A stretch of 64,000 nt of DNA, from positions 147,444 to 211,443 of the forward strand of contig NZ_AQVE01000006.1 of the NCBI RefSeq assembly GCF_000371925.1, read 5' to 3'. A program made the translations under genes and the position numbers. Within the stretch, counting starts at the first letter, position 1. Each line of letters starts with the position of its first letter. The notes below the pieces were generated by a model. It saw nothing but the letters and a program-made list of their open reading frames with translations. It ran no database searches and was not told the DNA's origin. Source of the DNA: Thiolinea disciformis DSM 14473 (GTDB lineage: Bacteria > Pseudomonadota > Gammaproteobacteria > Thiotrichales > Thiotrichaceae). Shown here piece by piece: positions 15,220 through 25,049 of the stretch.

Positions 15220-16248
15220 ATGCAAGCAGGTATTGAGGGAGGACTGCATATTGTCATGAATGTTGAGCGTACTGACGTACACATTCGCTCGACACGTCCT
15301 TTGCAGGCTATCAATCAACTCTTGCAAGGTAAAACAATGGATCAAGCGTTAGCGCTGATACCGTTGTTGTTTCATGTCTGTGGTACGGCGCATGGTCTAG
15401 CAGCGTTGAAGGCAAACGCTGCACTATTCAATAAGCCTATAGACCCAGAACATTATGCTGCTTTGCAGGACTTAGTGGCACTTGAAACAGGGCGTGAGCA
15501 GGTACAACGCATTTTGCTTGATTGGAGTGCGTGGCGGGGTTTGAAGCCGGAGCTAAGTGTGATACGTGAAGCGATGCAGTTTCTTACCACCGCTAAACAA
15601 ACCTGGTTTAAAGCGGGTAACGTTTTTCGTGCGGATAGTGAGCTATTGCAGACTAAAGCGCAGCGTGAGTGGCTCAAGCAGCGATGGCGGCAATACCTAG
15701 AGCAGCATATTTTTGCAGTAAGTTTGGAGCGTTTTCAGGCGTTTAATAGGGATGATTTACAGACTTGGATACACCAAGCAGAGACTATCCCAGCTCACGC
15801 TTTACGGCGTTTAAAAGAGAAGGATTGGGGAGGTTTGGGTGCTAATTCTTTAGTACCTGAGCTAGAGAACTCGGTGTTAGCACGGCAGGTACAACAGCCT
15901 TTAATCCAACAGGTTTTGCGGGAGTTTGGTAATGGTGTGCTGAGTCGTTGGTTGGCACTTTTACTTGAATTAGTAAGGGGTACTACTGAAGTGGATGATC
16001 ATGCCGTGCCAGCAGCACGTGGTAACTTGCGGCATCAAGTCGCCTTGGATGCAAATCAGTTCATTCAATGCTATTCGATTCTCGCGCCAACCGAGGTGAA
16101 TTTCGCAAACGATGGTGTGGTAGCAGCGGGTTTAAAAGCTTTATGCCGGAGTAGGCCTTTAGAGGATCTAAAAGACCGCGCGAATCTTTGGATTCAAGCG
16201 GTTGACCCTTGTGTCTCTTATACGCTCGAGATTCAAACTCATGCATGA
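15220..16248 (+). CDS. hoxV: HoxV/HupK-type scaffold for hydrogenase cofactor assembly
   Basis: The 342-aa protein is a distant, inactive relative of hydrogenase large subunits. LLFHVCGTAHGLAAL retains one of the N-terminal cysteines (RxCGxC is reduced to HVCGTAH) and the C terminus DPCVSYTLEI retains one of the C-terminal pair without a following His. In Ralstonia HoxV is needed for the membrane hydrogenase and is thought to hold the Fe(CN)2CO precursor. The central part diverges, as usual in this family. The ATG follows the hoxT stop by one base; the end overlaps hypA by 8 bases. Confidence 0.82.
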   Translation: MQAGIEGGLHIVMNVERTDVHIRSTRPLQAINQLLQGKTMDQALALIPLLFHVCGTAHGLAALKANAALFNKPIDPEHYAALQDLVALETGREQVQRILLDWSAWRGLKPELSVIREAMQFLTTAKQTWFKAGNVFRADSELLQTKAQREWLKQRWRQYLEQHIFAVSLERFQAFNRDDLQTWIHQAETIPAHALRRLKEKDWGGLGANSLVPELENSVLARQVQQPLIQQVLREFGNGVLSRWLALLLELVRGTTEVDDHAVPAARGNLRHQVALDANQFIQCYSILAPTEVNFANDGVVAAGLKALCRSRPLEDLKDRANLWIQAVDPCVSYTLEIQTHA

Positions 16249-16582
16249 AATGTCCTTAGCGGAAGGGATGCTGCAAGTGTTAGAACAGGCCGCGCAAACC
16301 CAACAGTTTAAAAAAGTGAAAACCGTCTGGTTGGAAATCGGTGCCTTAGCCAATGTCGAAGTGCCTGCTTTGGAGTTTGCCTTTGAAGTGGTATCGCGCC
16401 ACAGCGTTGCCGATCAGGCCAAACTAGAAATTATTCATTTACCCGCGATCGCATGGTGCATGCAATGCGGCAAAAGTGTTGAGATTAAACAGCGTTATGA
16501 TGCTTGTCCTGATTGTGGCAGTTATCAATTGCAAGTCAGCTCAGGTGATGAAATGCGTATAAAAGAATTGGAGGTGGATTAA
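16241..16582 (+). CDS. hypA: Hydrogenase nickel incorporation protein HypA
   Basis: HypA delivers nickel to the large subunit with HypB. The 113-aa protein starts MHEMSLAEG, with His2 and Glu3 as nickel ligands, and has two CxxC pairs (CMQC and CPDC) for structural zinc. The start is fixed by the nickel-binding N terminus; a longer in-frame version from 16202 would bury it. It overlaps hoxV by 8 bases and its last base is the first base of the hypB ATG. Confidence 0.97.
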   Translation: MHEMSLAEGMLQVLEQAAQTQQFKKVKTVWLEIGALANVEVPALEFAFEVVSRHSVADQAKLEIIHLPAIAWCMQCGKSVEIKQRYDACPDCGSYQLQVSSGDEMRIKELEVD

Positions 16583-17526
16583 TGTGTACAGTATGCGGTT
16601 GTGGAGCAGGTGAAACGCGCGTTGAAGGGCATGAGCACCACCATCATGATCACCCACACGATCATCACCATCATGGACATGAGCACTCACAGGATCATGC
16701 GCACAATCATAGCCATGAGCATCACGAACACTCAATTATTCGTGGCCTAGGCACACAGCACCAACATTATGGACAAGGCCCTGCACGTGCGCATGTGGCG
16801 GGTTTAAGTCAGTCGCGTATGGTGCAGATTGAGCAAGATATTTTGGGTAAGAATAATCAATATGCCCAGCAAAATCGGCGTTGGTTTGCAGAACAAGGTG
16901 TATTAGCCCTAAATCTGGTCTCTAGTCCAGGATCGGGGAAGACGTCGCTTTTAGTGCGCACCCTCACCGATTTAAAAGAGGAATTTGCCTTAGCTGTAAT
17001 TGAAGGCGATCAGGAAACCGCGAATGATGCGGATCGGATTCGTGCCACAGGTGTACCAGCTATTCAGATTAATACAGGTAAGGGTTGTCATTTAGATGCT
17101 CACATGGTCGGACATGCCTTAGAAAGCTTGAAGCCTGAGCCTACCAGTATCTTATTTATTGAAAATGTGGGGAATTTAGTTTGCCCTGCGGCCTTTGATT
17201 TGGGTGAAGCGAATAAGGTAGCGATTTTGTCGGTCACCGAAGGCGAAGACAAACCGATTAAATACCCTGACATGTTCCATGCCGCCAAATTGTTATTACT
17301 GAATAAAGTGGATCTACTGCCTTACCTACAATTTGACGTGGCAAAATGTATTGAATACGCACGTCGAGTCAACCCTGATATTCAAGTCTTGCAAGTGTCA
17401 GCGACCACAGGACAGGGTATGAATCAGTGGTATCAGTGGCTGCGGATGACGCAGCAAATGCGTTTACTCGGTCATCCGTTGGCGAGTGCTGCGACTCAAA
17501 CAAGGCCGACAGGAGTGCAGGCATGA
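16582..17526 (+). CDS. hypB: Hydrogenase nickel incorporation GTPase HypB
   Basis: HypB is the SIMIBI-class GTPase that regulates nickel insertion. The 314-aa protein starts with MCTVCGCG, the high-affinity nickel site, followed by a strongly His-rich stretch (residues 18-50, about 20 His), as in HypB proteins that also store nickel. The GTPase domain has P-loop SSPGSGKT (114-121), EGDQET, the metal-binding CH pair in [20 protein letters not shown] and NKVDLL. It shares one base with hypA and overlaps hoxA by four. Confidence 0.97.
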   Translation: MCTVCGCGAGETRVEGHEHHHHDHPHDHHHHGHEHSQDHAHNHSHEHHEHSIIRGLGTQHQHYGQGPARAHVAGLSQSRMVQIEQDILGKNNQYAQQNRRWFAEQGVLALNLVSSPGSGKTSLLVRTLTDLKEEFALAVIEGDQETANDADRIRATGVPAIQINTGKGCHLDAHMVGHALESLKPEPTSILFIENVGNLVCPAAFDLGEANKVAILSVTEGEDKPIKYPDMFHAAKLLLLNKVDLLPYLQFDVAKCIEYARRVNPDIQVLQVSATTGQGMNQWYQWLRMTQQMRLLGHPLASAATQTRPTGVQA

Positions 17527-18992
17527 CCGAGCGTCCAACCATATTAGTGGTGGATGATGAAGTGCGTTCCTTGGAGGCAATGGAACGCATTTTGGCTGAA
17601 GATTTTGATATTCATACCGCCCATTCCGCGCAGCAAGCCTTAGATATTTTGGCGCGAGAATGGGTGCAAGTGATAGTCTGTGATCAGCGTATGCCTGATG
17701 TAACAGGGGTGAGTTTATTGGCACAAGTACGCGAGCAATACCCTGATGTCGTGCGCATGATTATCTCAGGCTATACCGATTCGGAGGATATTATTCGTTC
17801 GATCAATGAGGCGGGCATTTACCAATATATTAGCAAACCTTGGCATCCTAATGAATTGCGTTTAAAGCTACGGAATGCCGTCGAATTATTTGAATTACAA
17901 AGACAAAACGAACGCCTAAGTCTGGAATTAAAACTCAAGCCCAGTACCTTAGAGGCAGCGATTCAAAGCAAACGCCAAGCGCTACAACAGCGTTACGATT
18001 GGGATATGGGCGTGGTACGCAGTCCCAATAGTTGTATGAATGCGGTTTGCCAAGAGATTTTCCAAGTTGCGCCTTATGATGTGAATGTCGTGCTCACGGG
18101 CGAATCAGGGACAGGTAAGGAGTTATTAGCGCGTGCCTTGCATTATAATAGCTTACGTCAAGATCAAGTATTTGTGGCACAAAACTGCGGTGCTTTACCC
18201 GACGAATTATTAGAAAGCGAACTGTTTGGACATAAGCGTGGGGCATTTACGGGGGCAGTGGCTGATCGGGTCGGGTTATTTGAGTTGGCGGATAAGGGTA
18301 CGATCTTTTTAGATGAGATTGGCGATATTTCACCTGTGTTTCAGGTCAAATTATTACGCGTCTTGCAAGAGGGAGAAATTCGCCCGCTGGGTACTAATAC
18401 CACGCGTAGTATTAATGTGCGGGTGATTGCCGCCACCAATAAGAATTTGGAAGAAGAAGTCAGGCGCGGACGGTTTCGCCAAGATTTATATTATCGTTTA
18501 GCCACTTTCTCCATACATCTTCCCCCCTTACGCCAACGCTTAGCTGACGTACCCTTGTTGGCTCATGCTTTATTGCAAGAGGCAATGGTGCAATTAGGCA
18601 AAACCGTTAAAGGTTTTACTAAAGAAGCCTTGGTGTGTTTGCAAGGCTATCATTGGCCTGGCAATGTGCGTGAATTACAAAATGAAGTAAAGCGTATGTT
18701 GGTATTAGGGCAGGGTGATTATTTGGGGGCAGAATTGATTTCCTCGCATGTCTTGCGTGCCACACCCGAAGAGTTTCGCCAAGACATGCGTTTATTGACG
18801 GAAGATGTGCAAGGTACTTTAAAAGATCGCGTCGAACAGTTGGAAGCGCGGATTTTAAAAGAAGTATTAACTCGTCATCGTTGGAATAAGAGTCGTGCAG
18901 CGGAGGAATTAGGTTTATCGCGTGTGGGATTGCGTTCCAAGTTGGAGCGCTATGAATTAGAACGCCTAGCCCCCCTGTCCAGCGATGACTGA
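17523..18992 (+). CDS. hoxA: Sigma-54 activator HoxA (NtrC-type response regulator)
   Basis: HoxA activates hydrogenase transcription with sigma-54. The 489-aa protein has a receiver domain (Asp11-Asp12, phosphoacceptor Asp54 in VCDQRMPDV, Lys in YISKPW), an AAA+ domain with Walker A GESGTGKE (193-200) and the sigma-54-contacting GAFTGA (240-245), and a Fis-type helix-turn-helix ([20 protein letters not shown]) at the end. Start 17523 overlaps the hypB stop by four bases. In Ralstonia, unphosphorylated HoxA is the active form. Its target here is most likely the sigma-54 promoter at 11977-11992. Confidence 0.95.
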   Translation: MTERPTILVVDDEVRSLEAMERILAEDFDIHTAHSAQQALDILAREWVQVIVCDQRMPDVTGVSLLAQVREQYPDVVRMIISGYTDSEDIIRSINEAGIYQYISKPWHPNELRLKLRNAVELFELQRQNERLSLELKLKPSTLEAAIQSKRQALQQRYDWDMGVVRSPNSCMNAVCQEIFQVAPYDVNVVLTGESGTGKELLARALHYNSLRQDQVFVAQNCGALPDELLESELFGHKRGAFTGAVADRVGLFELADKGTIFLDEIGDISPVFQVKLLRVLQEGEIRPLGTNTTRSINVRVIAATNKNLEEEVRRGRFRQDLYYRLATFSIHLPPLRQRLADVPLLAHALLQEAMVQLGKTVKGFTKEALVCLQGYHWPGNVRELQNEVKRMLVLGQGDYLGAELISSHVLRATPEEFRQDMRLLTEDVQGTLKDRVEQLEARILKEVLTRHRWNKSRAAEELGLSRVGLRSKLERYELERLAPLSSDD

Positions 18993-19980
18993 AACGCTGC
19001 TCCAGCAAGCAGGACTGGAACAAGGTTTACCCGATCACTTTGAGGAAAGCGCATGGGTGGAAGTCATCCAACGCATGGATGCGATTTATACCGATTTAGT
19101 GCGCTATCAAATTGAATTAGAAGAGAAGAATGCTGAATTAGAACGTGCCTATAGTGAATTAAAACAAGCTCATCAAGCCTTACAAGATAAACAACAACAA
19201 TTAATCCAATCGGAAAAAATGGCCTCACTCGGACGCCTAGTAGCAGGCGTGGCACACGAATTAAATAACCCCATTAGTTTCGTCTTTGCCAATATGCACG
19301 CGTTGCTCGGTTATGAAGAGCGCTTTCGGCGTTATTTGGAGGCTGTACATAGTCATATTGCGTTACCCGAACGTGAAGCCTTACGGCAGAAGCTACGTAT
19401 TGATCGCATCTTGCAAGACATTCGACCTTTGTTAGCAGGCTCCATGGAGGGTGCGGAGCGGGTGAGTGAGATTGTCAAAAACCTGCGCCAATTCTCCACC
19501 CCTGCCAGTCAAAAGCCTGAGTCCTTTGATATTGTCGCGCTTTGCCAACGTACCGTGATGTGGTTGGTGCGCTCTGCCCCTCATAAACCCCAGATTGACT
19601 TGGACTGCCCTGAACAATTGGTGATTTATAATTACGAGGGCTATGTCAGTCAGGTCTTAGTCAATCTGATTCAAAATGCGCTGGATGCGATGGATGGCAT
19701 TGCCAAACCCTTACTCAGTGTTAAATTATGGCAGGAGCAAGACAAACTACATCTGACGGTCAAAGATAATGGTCATGGTATTAAGGATGTGGATTTGCAC
19801 AAACTGTTTGACCCCTTTTTTACGACAAAGCCTGTGGGCAAGGGCACAGGGTTAGGCTTGTATATTAGTTATGGGCTGATTACCGAACAATGTCGTGGCA
19901 GTTTAAGTGCGCATAATTATTATCAAAACGGTGATAATGGCGCGGTGTTTAAATTGTCCTTACCTGTGAATTTAGTATGA
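18985..19980 (+). CDS. hoxJ: H2-signalling histidine kinase HoxJ/HupT, without PAS domain
   Basis: The 331-aa kinase has an N-terminal region of about 80 residues predicted as coiled coil (YQIELEEKNAELERAYSEL), a HisKA domain with His91 in GVAHELNNP, and an ATPase domain with N box (LVNLIQNALDAMDG), DNGHGI, and the G2 box GTGLGLYIS. HoxJ/HupT of Ralstonia and Rhodobacter are about 455 residues because a PAS domain sits between the Q-x-ELEEKN segment and HisKA; here it is missing and the flanks join directly. It would phosphorylate HoxA in the absence of H2. It overlaps hoxA by 8 and hoxB by 4 bases. Confidence 0.9.
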   Translation: MTETLLQQAGLEQGLPDHFEESAWVEVIQRMDAIYTDLVRYQIELEEKNAELERAYSELKQAHQALQDKQQQLIQSEKMASLGRLVAGVAHELNNPISFVFANMHALLGYEERFRRYLEAVHSHIALPEREALRQKLRIDRILQDIRPLLAGSMEGAERVSEIVKNLRQFSTPASQKPESFDIVALCQRTVMWLVRSAPHKPQIDLDCPEQLVIYNYEGYVSQVLVNLIQNALDAMDGIAKPLLSVKLWQEQDKLHLTVKDNGHGIKDVDLHKLFDPFFTTKPVGKGTGLGLYISYGLITEQCRGSLSAHNYYQNGDNGAVFKLSLPVNLV

Positions 19981-20996
19981 AACAGGACACCACTCACAAG
20001 ACCTTCAATCTTTTATGGCTCCAGTCAGGCGGTTGCGGTGGGTGTTCCATGTCGTTATTGAATGCAGAAAGTCCTGATCTTTACCAAACCCTTGCCCTCG
20101 CCAATATAAACCTGTTATGGCATCCCTCGTTAAGTGAGGCATCCAATCAGCAAGTTATTGATTTATTGAATGATATTCTCAATGATCAGATTTGCTTAGA
20201 TGCCTTATGTTTAGAAGGCTCAGTCATTCATGCGCCCAATAATACAGGGCTGTTACATAAGTTTGCGGGCACGAATCAAGCCATGAAGTACTGGTTGCAA
20301 GCCTTGGTGGAGAAAGCGCGTTATGTGATCGCAATAGGTTCATGTGCAGCCTTTGGTGGGATTACTGCCGCAGGCGACAATCCCACCGATGCCACAGGCT
20401 TACAATACGATGGCGCGAAACAGGGGGCTTTATTACAGCCTGAATGGCGTTCGCGCGCAGATTTTCCCGTGATTAATATTGCGGGTTGCCCAACACATCC
20501 TGCATGGATTACTGATACCTTATTACAACTCGCCTTGGGACAATTTTCTCAAGATTGCTTGGATGAGTTTAACCGTCCCCGTTCCTACACTGATCACTTA
20601 GTGCATCACGGTTGCCCGCGTAATGAGTTTTATGAGTATAAGGCCAGTGCAGAACAAGCAGGTGATATGGGTTGCATGATGGAGCATCGCGGCTGTTTAG
20701 GAACACAAGCGCGTGCCGATTGTAATACTCGTCTATGGAATGGTTCAGGTTCATGTTTGCGCGGTGGTTATGCCTGCATTAATTGCACTGCCCCCGACTT
20801 TGAAAATCCGCCTCATGCTTTTGGTGAAACACCCAAGATTGCCGGTATTCCTATTGGTTTACCAAGCGATATGCCTAAGGCTTGGTTCGTCGCACTGGCT
20901 TCACTTTCTAAAGCAGCTACCCCGAAACGGGTGCGCGATAATGCCTTGGCGGATCGCGTGGTGATTGCCCCGCAAGGCAAGGGGCGTAAGGTATGA
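19977..20996 (+). CDS. hoxB: Regulatory [NiFe]-hydrogenase small subunit HoxB/HupU
   Basis: HoxB forms with HoxC the cytoplasmic H2 sensor. The 339-aa protein starts directly at the fold (LLWLQSGGCGGCSMSLL) with no Tat signal, and has the standard Cys set: GGCGGC, IGSCAAFGG, IAGCPTHP and later HHGCPRNEFYEYKA, MGCMMEHRGCLG, and ACINCTAPDF for the distal and medial clusters. In contrast to HyaA it lacks the two extra proximal cysteines, so sensing is protected otherwise (narrow gas channel in known HoxBC). Four-base overlaps join it to hoxJ and hoxC. Confidence 0.95.
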   Translation: MKQDTTHKTFNLLWLQSGGCGGCSMSLLNAESPDLYQTLALANINLLWHPSLSEASNQQVIDLLNDILNDQICLDALCLEGSVIHAPNNTGLLHKFAGTNQAMKYWLQALVEKARYVIAIGSCAAFGGITAAGDNPTDATGLQYDGAKQGALLQPEWRSRADFPVINIAGCPTHPAWITDTLLQLALGQFSQDCLDEFNRPRSYTDHLVHHGCPRNEFYEYKASAEQAGDMGCMMEHRGCLGTQARADCNTRLWNGSGSCLRGGYACINCTAPDFENPPHAFGETPKIAGIPIGLPSDMPKAWFVALASLSKAATPKRVRDNALADRVVIAPQGKGRKV

Positions 20997-22432
20997 CACG
21001 CAAGATATTAGGCCCTTTTAATCGGGTGGAAGGTGATCTTGAAGTTCACTATGAGGCGGAGCAAGGCAGGATTACACAGGCATGGGTAAATTCATCCTTA
21101 TTTCGTGGTTTTGAACGCATTTTGATCGGTAAAGCGCCTAGTGATGCCTTGGTATATACACCACGCATTTGTGGGATTTGTTCAGTGGCGCAATCCGTGG
21201 CAGCAGCACGTGCCTTAGCGGATGCACAAGGGTTAAAGCCTGCACCCAATGGTCAGTTAGCCACCAATTTAATTCTCGCTTGTGAGAATGTGGCGGATCA
21301 TCTCAGTCATTTTTATCTGTTTTTCATGCCAGATTTCGCGCGTGAAGTGTATCAAACTAAGGCATGGTATCCGGTCATCGCACAACGTTTTAAGGCACAA
21401 AGCGGTTCAGCTATGCCGGAAGTCTTAAAAGCGCGCGCGGAATGGCTGCATATCACTAGTTTGCTTGCAGGCAAATGGCCGCATAGCTTGAGCATACAAG
21501 CGGGCGGCACGACCAAAACCTTAGAAATGCAGGAATGGCTCAGACTACAATTATTAATTCGTCAATTCCGCTTATTTTTGGAAAAAACCGTATTCGCTGA
21601 TACGTTGGAAAGCGTGGTATCGCTTTCATCTTATACAGAGCTGAACGCATGGTTGGAGCAGCATCCCTACGGGGATTTTGCTCAGTTTTTACAATTAGCC
21701 CACGATCTTAATCTATTTGCATTAGGGCGTGGCTATGACCAGTTCTTAAGTTATGGGGCTTATGCTTACCAGAATCAGTATGCGTTTGCGCAAAGCGTGT
21801 GGTGTAAGGGTGAGGTGACAAGCTTAGATACACAAGGGATTAGCGAAGATATTAGTCATGCCTTTATGCAAGGTGTGCAGCGTGTAGCACATCCTCAGCA
21901 AGGAGAAACCGTGCCGCATTTAGAGAAGGAAAATGCTTATTCACTGTGTAAAGCACCGCGCCTGTATCAACAGGTGATGGAAACGGGTGCATTAGCGCGC
22001 CAACTGATTGATGGACAAGCCTTGATTCATGGCGTAGTAGAGCAGTTTGGTGGCACGGTGGCGACTCGGGTCATTGCGCGCTTAATCGAATTAGCGCGAG
22101 TGGTCTTGGCTATGGAACAGTGGTGTCAACAGTTGCAATTAAAGGAGGCCTTTTGCACGCACGGCAAATTACCCAAGCAAGCTGAGGGTGTGGGTTTAGT
22201 CGAGGCAGCACGCGGTAGTTTAGGGCATTGGTTACGGATTGATGAAGGGAAAATCTCGCATTATCAAATCATCGCACCCACCACTTGGAATTTTTCACCC
22301 CGTGACGAATTAGGGCAGGCGGGGGCATTGGAACAGGCATTGGTCGGAACAGTGGTCGAAGACGAGGGTGCGATTAATGTGCAACACATTGTGCGTTCCT
22401 TTGACCCCTGTATGGTGTGTACGGTGCATTAA
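20993..22432 (+). CDS. hoxC: Regulatory [NiFe]-hydrogenase large subunit HoxC/HupV
   Basis: The 479-aa subunit carries the Ni-Fe site: RICGICSVAQ near residue 59 and DPCMVCTVH at the very end. The protein stops right after the His, with no cleavable extension, which is diagnostic of regulatory hydrogenases that need no endopeptidase. GPFNRVEGDLEVH replaces the longer N terminus of uptake enzymes. With HoxB it binds H2 and changes HoxJ activity. It overlaps hoxB by four bases and shares one base with hypF. Confidence 0.96.
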   Translation: MTRKILGPFNRVEGDLEVHYEAEQGRITQAWVNSSLFRGFERILIGKAPSDALVYTPRICGICSVAQSVAAARALADAQGLKPAPNGQLATNLILACENVADHLSHFYLFFMPDFAREVYQTKAWYPVIAQRFKAQSGSAMPEVLKARAEWLHITSLLAGKWPHSLSIQAGGTTKTLEMQEWLRLQLLIRQFRLFLEKTVFADTLESVVSLSSYTELNAWLEQHPYGDFAQFLQLAHDLNLFALGRGYDQFLSYGAYAYQNQYAFAQSVWCKGEVTSLDTQGISEDISHAFMQGVQRVAHPQQGETVPHLEKENAYSLCKAPRLYQQVMETGALARQLIDGQALIHGVVEQFGGTVATRVIARLIELARVVLAMEQWCQQLQLKEAFCTHGKLPKQAEGVGLVEAARGSLGHWLRIDEGKISHYQIIAPTTWNFSPRDELGQAGALEQALVGTVVEDEGAINVQHIVRSFDPCMVCTVH

Positions 22433-24774
22433 TGGCAGAACGCATTCGCATTAAAGGTTTGGTGCAAGGTGTTGGTTTCCGCCCCACGGTGTGGCGTGTA
22501 GCGCAAGCCTGTGGTTTGCGGGGCACGGTATGTAATGATGGTTGGGGCGTATTAATTGAAGCGGAAGGCGATATGGAAGCTTTCCTACAGGCTTTAACTA
22601 AACAGTTGCCACCACTTGCACACATAGATGCCATTGAGCGTGAAGCATTAAGTCACACCTTAAATGCGAACAGTTTTGAGATTATCCATAGCCAACAATC
22701 TGCTGCCCACACACATATTGTGCCTGATGCTGCAACCTGCCTTGACTGTTTAGCCGAAATCAATGACCCACATAATCGGCGCTATCGCTATGCCTTTACC
22801 AACTGCACCCACTGTGGGCCGCGACTGAGTATTGTCACGGGCATTCCTTATGATCGTGCGCAGACTACGATGCAAGTGTTCAGCCTCTGTGACGCTTGTC
22901 ATGCTGAATACGATAATCCTCAGGATCGACGTTTTCACGCGCAACCCAATGCCTGTGCAGACTGTGGCTGTGAGTTGTGGTTAGAACAACAAGGTGAAAT
23001 CGTCGCACGCAATTTTACGGCACTTCAAGCCGCCGCTCAGGCTTTACAACAAGGTAAGATCATTGCCATTAAAGGTATAGGTGGGATTCATTTGGCTGTG
23101 GATGCTAGCAATGCCGAAGCAGTCGCTTTATTGCGCGAACGTAAGCATCGCCCTGCTAAACCACTGGCCTTAATGGCTAAGACTATTGAACAGATTCAAC
23201 AGTATTGTTTTGTCAGTGAACAAGAATTGCAAGCCTTACAAAGCAGTGCTGCACCGATTGTCGTCCTAGAAAAACGTATTGATGGCAACCTCCCAGAAAA
23301 TTTAGCACCCCAGCAACATCACTTGGGTTTCATGCTGCCCTATACGCCCTTGCATCATTTGCTCATGGCAGAATTAGAGCATCCTATCGTGCTCACCTCG
23401 GGGAATCGTTCGGGTAATCCACAATGCATTCATAATGCACAAAGTCGCAGTGATTTAGCCGAGATTGCTGATCTACAACTGTTACATAATCGTGAAATAG
23501 CCAATCGGGTGGATGATTCGGTGGTGCGTTGGATGGCAGAAGAGGTGCGTGTGTTACGCCGCGCTAGAGGCTATGCACCTGCACCGCTTAAGTTATCCCA
23601 TGAATTTACAGCCGCACCAGAATTATTAGCCTTGGGTACAGAGCTGAAAAATTCCTTTGCTTTATTGCGGGAAGGTGAAGTGATTTTGTCGCAGCACATC
23701 GGTGATTTGGATAATTACGCGACCTATCGAGATTTCCAACATCAATTAGCCTTATATCAGCACCTCTATCAAACCCAGCCACAAGCCGTGGTAATCGATG
23801 CACATCCCCATTACAAAGCCAGTCATTGGGGGCGCGAATGGGCGGAGCAACACGCTTTACAACGGTTTGAAGTACAGCATCATCACGCACATTTAGCCGC
23901 TTGTTTGGCGGAGAATCAATACCCACTTTCAGGTAAAAAGGTATTGGGTATTATCTTGGATGGTACAGGTTATGGAACAGATGGAACGCTGTGGGGTGGG
24001 GAGTTCTTACTAGGTAATTATCTGACATTTGAACGCCTGACACATTTTGCCACTGTGCCTTTATTGGGTGGCACACAAGCAATCTTGCAGCCGTGGCGCA
24101 TCGCTTATGCTCACTTAAAAGCCTTGGGTTGGGAGGATGTGTGTCAGCAGTATGGTGATTTGGAGATAATTCACTATCTACAGCACAAGCCCTTAGCCAC
24201 TTTGGATCGTATGCAGGCGCAAGGGGTAAATAGTCCTAGCACTTCCTCCTGCGGGCGTTTATTTGATGCGGTGGCGGCGGTTTTGGGTTTGTGCCGTGAG
24301 CAGGTGACGTATGAGGGGCAGGCGGCGATAGCATTAGAGGCTTTGGCGGGAATCAGTTTTAAAGAACCCCTCCCGACCTCCTCTTCTCAGGGAAAGAATA
24401 CTAAGCTTCTTACGTCCTCCCTTAACAAGGGGAGCGTTGGGGTGGGGTTATCTATGTTGTGGTTTGCACTGCTGGATGATCTCAAGAATGGTTTAGATAA
24501 AGCGCACATTGCCGCTCGTTTCCACCTTAATCTAGTGGATTTATTAGTACAAACCGTTACTGATTTAGCGCAAACGCATAACTTTCAAACCGTCGCCTTA
24601 TCAGGTGGCGTATTCCAAAATCGTTTTTTATTAGAACAGTTACAAACGCGTTTACAAGCACTGTTTCACGTATTGACGCATCGACTCGTTCCCATGAATG
24701 ATGGAGGGATAGCCTTGGGGCAGGCGGCGATAGGGGCGGCACGTATTATTCAGGAGCAAACAGCATGTGTTTAG
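22432..24774 (+). CDS. hypF: Carbamoyltransferase HypF
   Basis: HypF turns carbamoyl phosphate into the thiocarbamate on HypE from which the CN ligands arise. The 780-aa protein has an acylphosphatase domain (GLVQGVGFRP, 9-18), two zinc-finger CxxC-x18-CxxC units (CLDC...CTHC, CDAC...CADC), a YrdC-like domain (KPLALMAKT) and a Kae1-like C-terminal domain (LDGTGYGTDG, SSCGRLFDAVAA, ALSGGVFQN). Residues about 645-673 are an in-frame insertion of low complexity encoded by a palindromic repeat between EALAG and WFALLDDL; it falls in a variable loop, so activity is likely retained. The start overlaps the hoxC stop by one base. Confidence 0.95.
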   Translation: MAERIRIKGLVQGVGFRPTVWRVAQACGLRGTVCNDGWGVLIEAEGDMEAFLQALTKQLPPLAHIDAIEREALSHTLNANSFEIIHSQQSAAHTHIVPDAATCLDCLAEINDPHNRRYRYAFTNCTHCGPRLSIVTGIPYDRAQTTMQVFSLCDACHAEYDNPQDRRFHAQPNACADCGCELWLEQQGEIVARNFTALQAAAQALQQGKIIAIKGIGGIHLAVDASNAEAVALLRERKHRPAKPLALMAKTIEQIQQYCFVSEQELQALQSSAAPIVVLEKRIDGNLPENLAPQQHHLGFMLPYTPLHHLLMAELEHPIVLTSGNRSGNPQCIHNAQSRSDLAEIADLQLLHNREIANRVDDSVVRWMAEEVRVLRRARGYAPAPLKLSHEFTAAPELLALGTELKNSFALLREGEVILSQHIGDLDNYATYRDFQHQLALYQHLYQTQPQAVVIDAHPHYKASHWGREWAEQHALQRFEVQHHHAHLAACLAENQYPLSGKKVLGIILDGTGYGTDGTLWGGEFLLGNYLTFERLTHFATVPLLGGTQAILQPWRIAYAHLKALGWEDVCQQYGDLEIIHYLQHKPLATLDRMQAQGVNSPSTSSCGRLFDAVAAVLGLCREQVTYEGQAAIALEALAGISFKEPLPTSSSQGKNTKLLTSSLNKGSVGVGLSMLWFALLDDLKNGLDKAHIAARFHLNLVDLLVQTVTDLAQTHNFQTVALSGGVFQNRFLLEQLQTRLQALFHVLTHRLVPMNDGGIALGQAAIGAARIIQEQTACV
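24364..24450 (+). repeat. Palindromic GC-rich repeat inserted in hypF
   Basis: A left arm beginning AACCCCTCCCGACC (from about 24365) and a right arm ending GTTGGGGTGGGGTTA (to 24450) are imperfect inverted copies of each other, with a second complementary section around TCTCAGGGA and TCCCTTAAC. The element is about 87 bp, keeps the reading frame and codes for a Ser/Thr/Lys-rich peptide. It looks like a dispersed REP/MITE-type unit. No other copy is seen in the window. Confidence 0.65.
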
Positions 24775-25049
24775 GCATTCCAGCACAGATTATGGCAATT
24801 ACCGATGCCGAGCGTTGTATGGCAAAGGTCAATGTCGGGGGCGTATTGCGCGAGGTGAATATTGCCTGCATTGTCGATGAGGAACATCCGATTGAGCAAT
24901 GTGTGGGGGATTGGACACTAGTGCATGTGGGGTTTGCCCTAAGTCGGATTGATGAAGACGAGGCACAACGCACCTTGGAATTATTAGCCGAGTTAGGTGA
25001 ATTGCAGCAAGAGTTAGATGCTATGGAACGCAGTGGAGCCGCCGCATGA
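24765..25049 (+). CDS. hypC: Hydrogenase assembly chaperone HypC
   Basis: HypC shuttles the iron with its CN/CO ligands from the HypCD complex to the large subunit. The 94-aa protein begins MCLGIPAQIMAI with the essential Cys2, and has the conserved GDWTLVHVGFALSRIDEDEA segment. It overlaps hypF by 10 bases and hypD by four. It is the general HypC; the paralogue at 12863 (hoxL) is probably specific to the membrane hydrogenase. Confidence 0.97.
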   Translation: MCLGIPAQIMAITDAERCMAKVNVGGVLREVNIACIVDEEHPIEQCVGDWTLVHVGFALSRIDEDEAQRTLELLAELGELQQELDAMERSGAAA

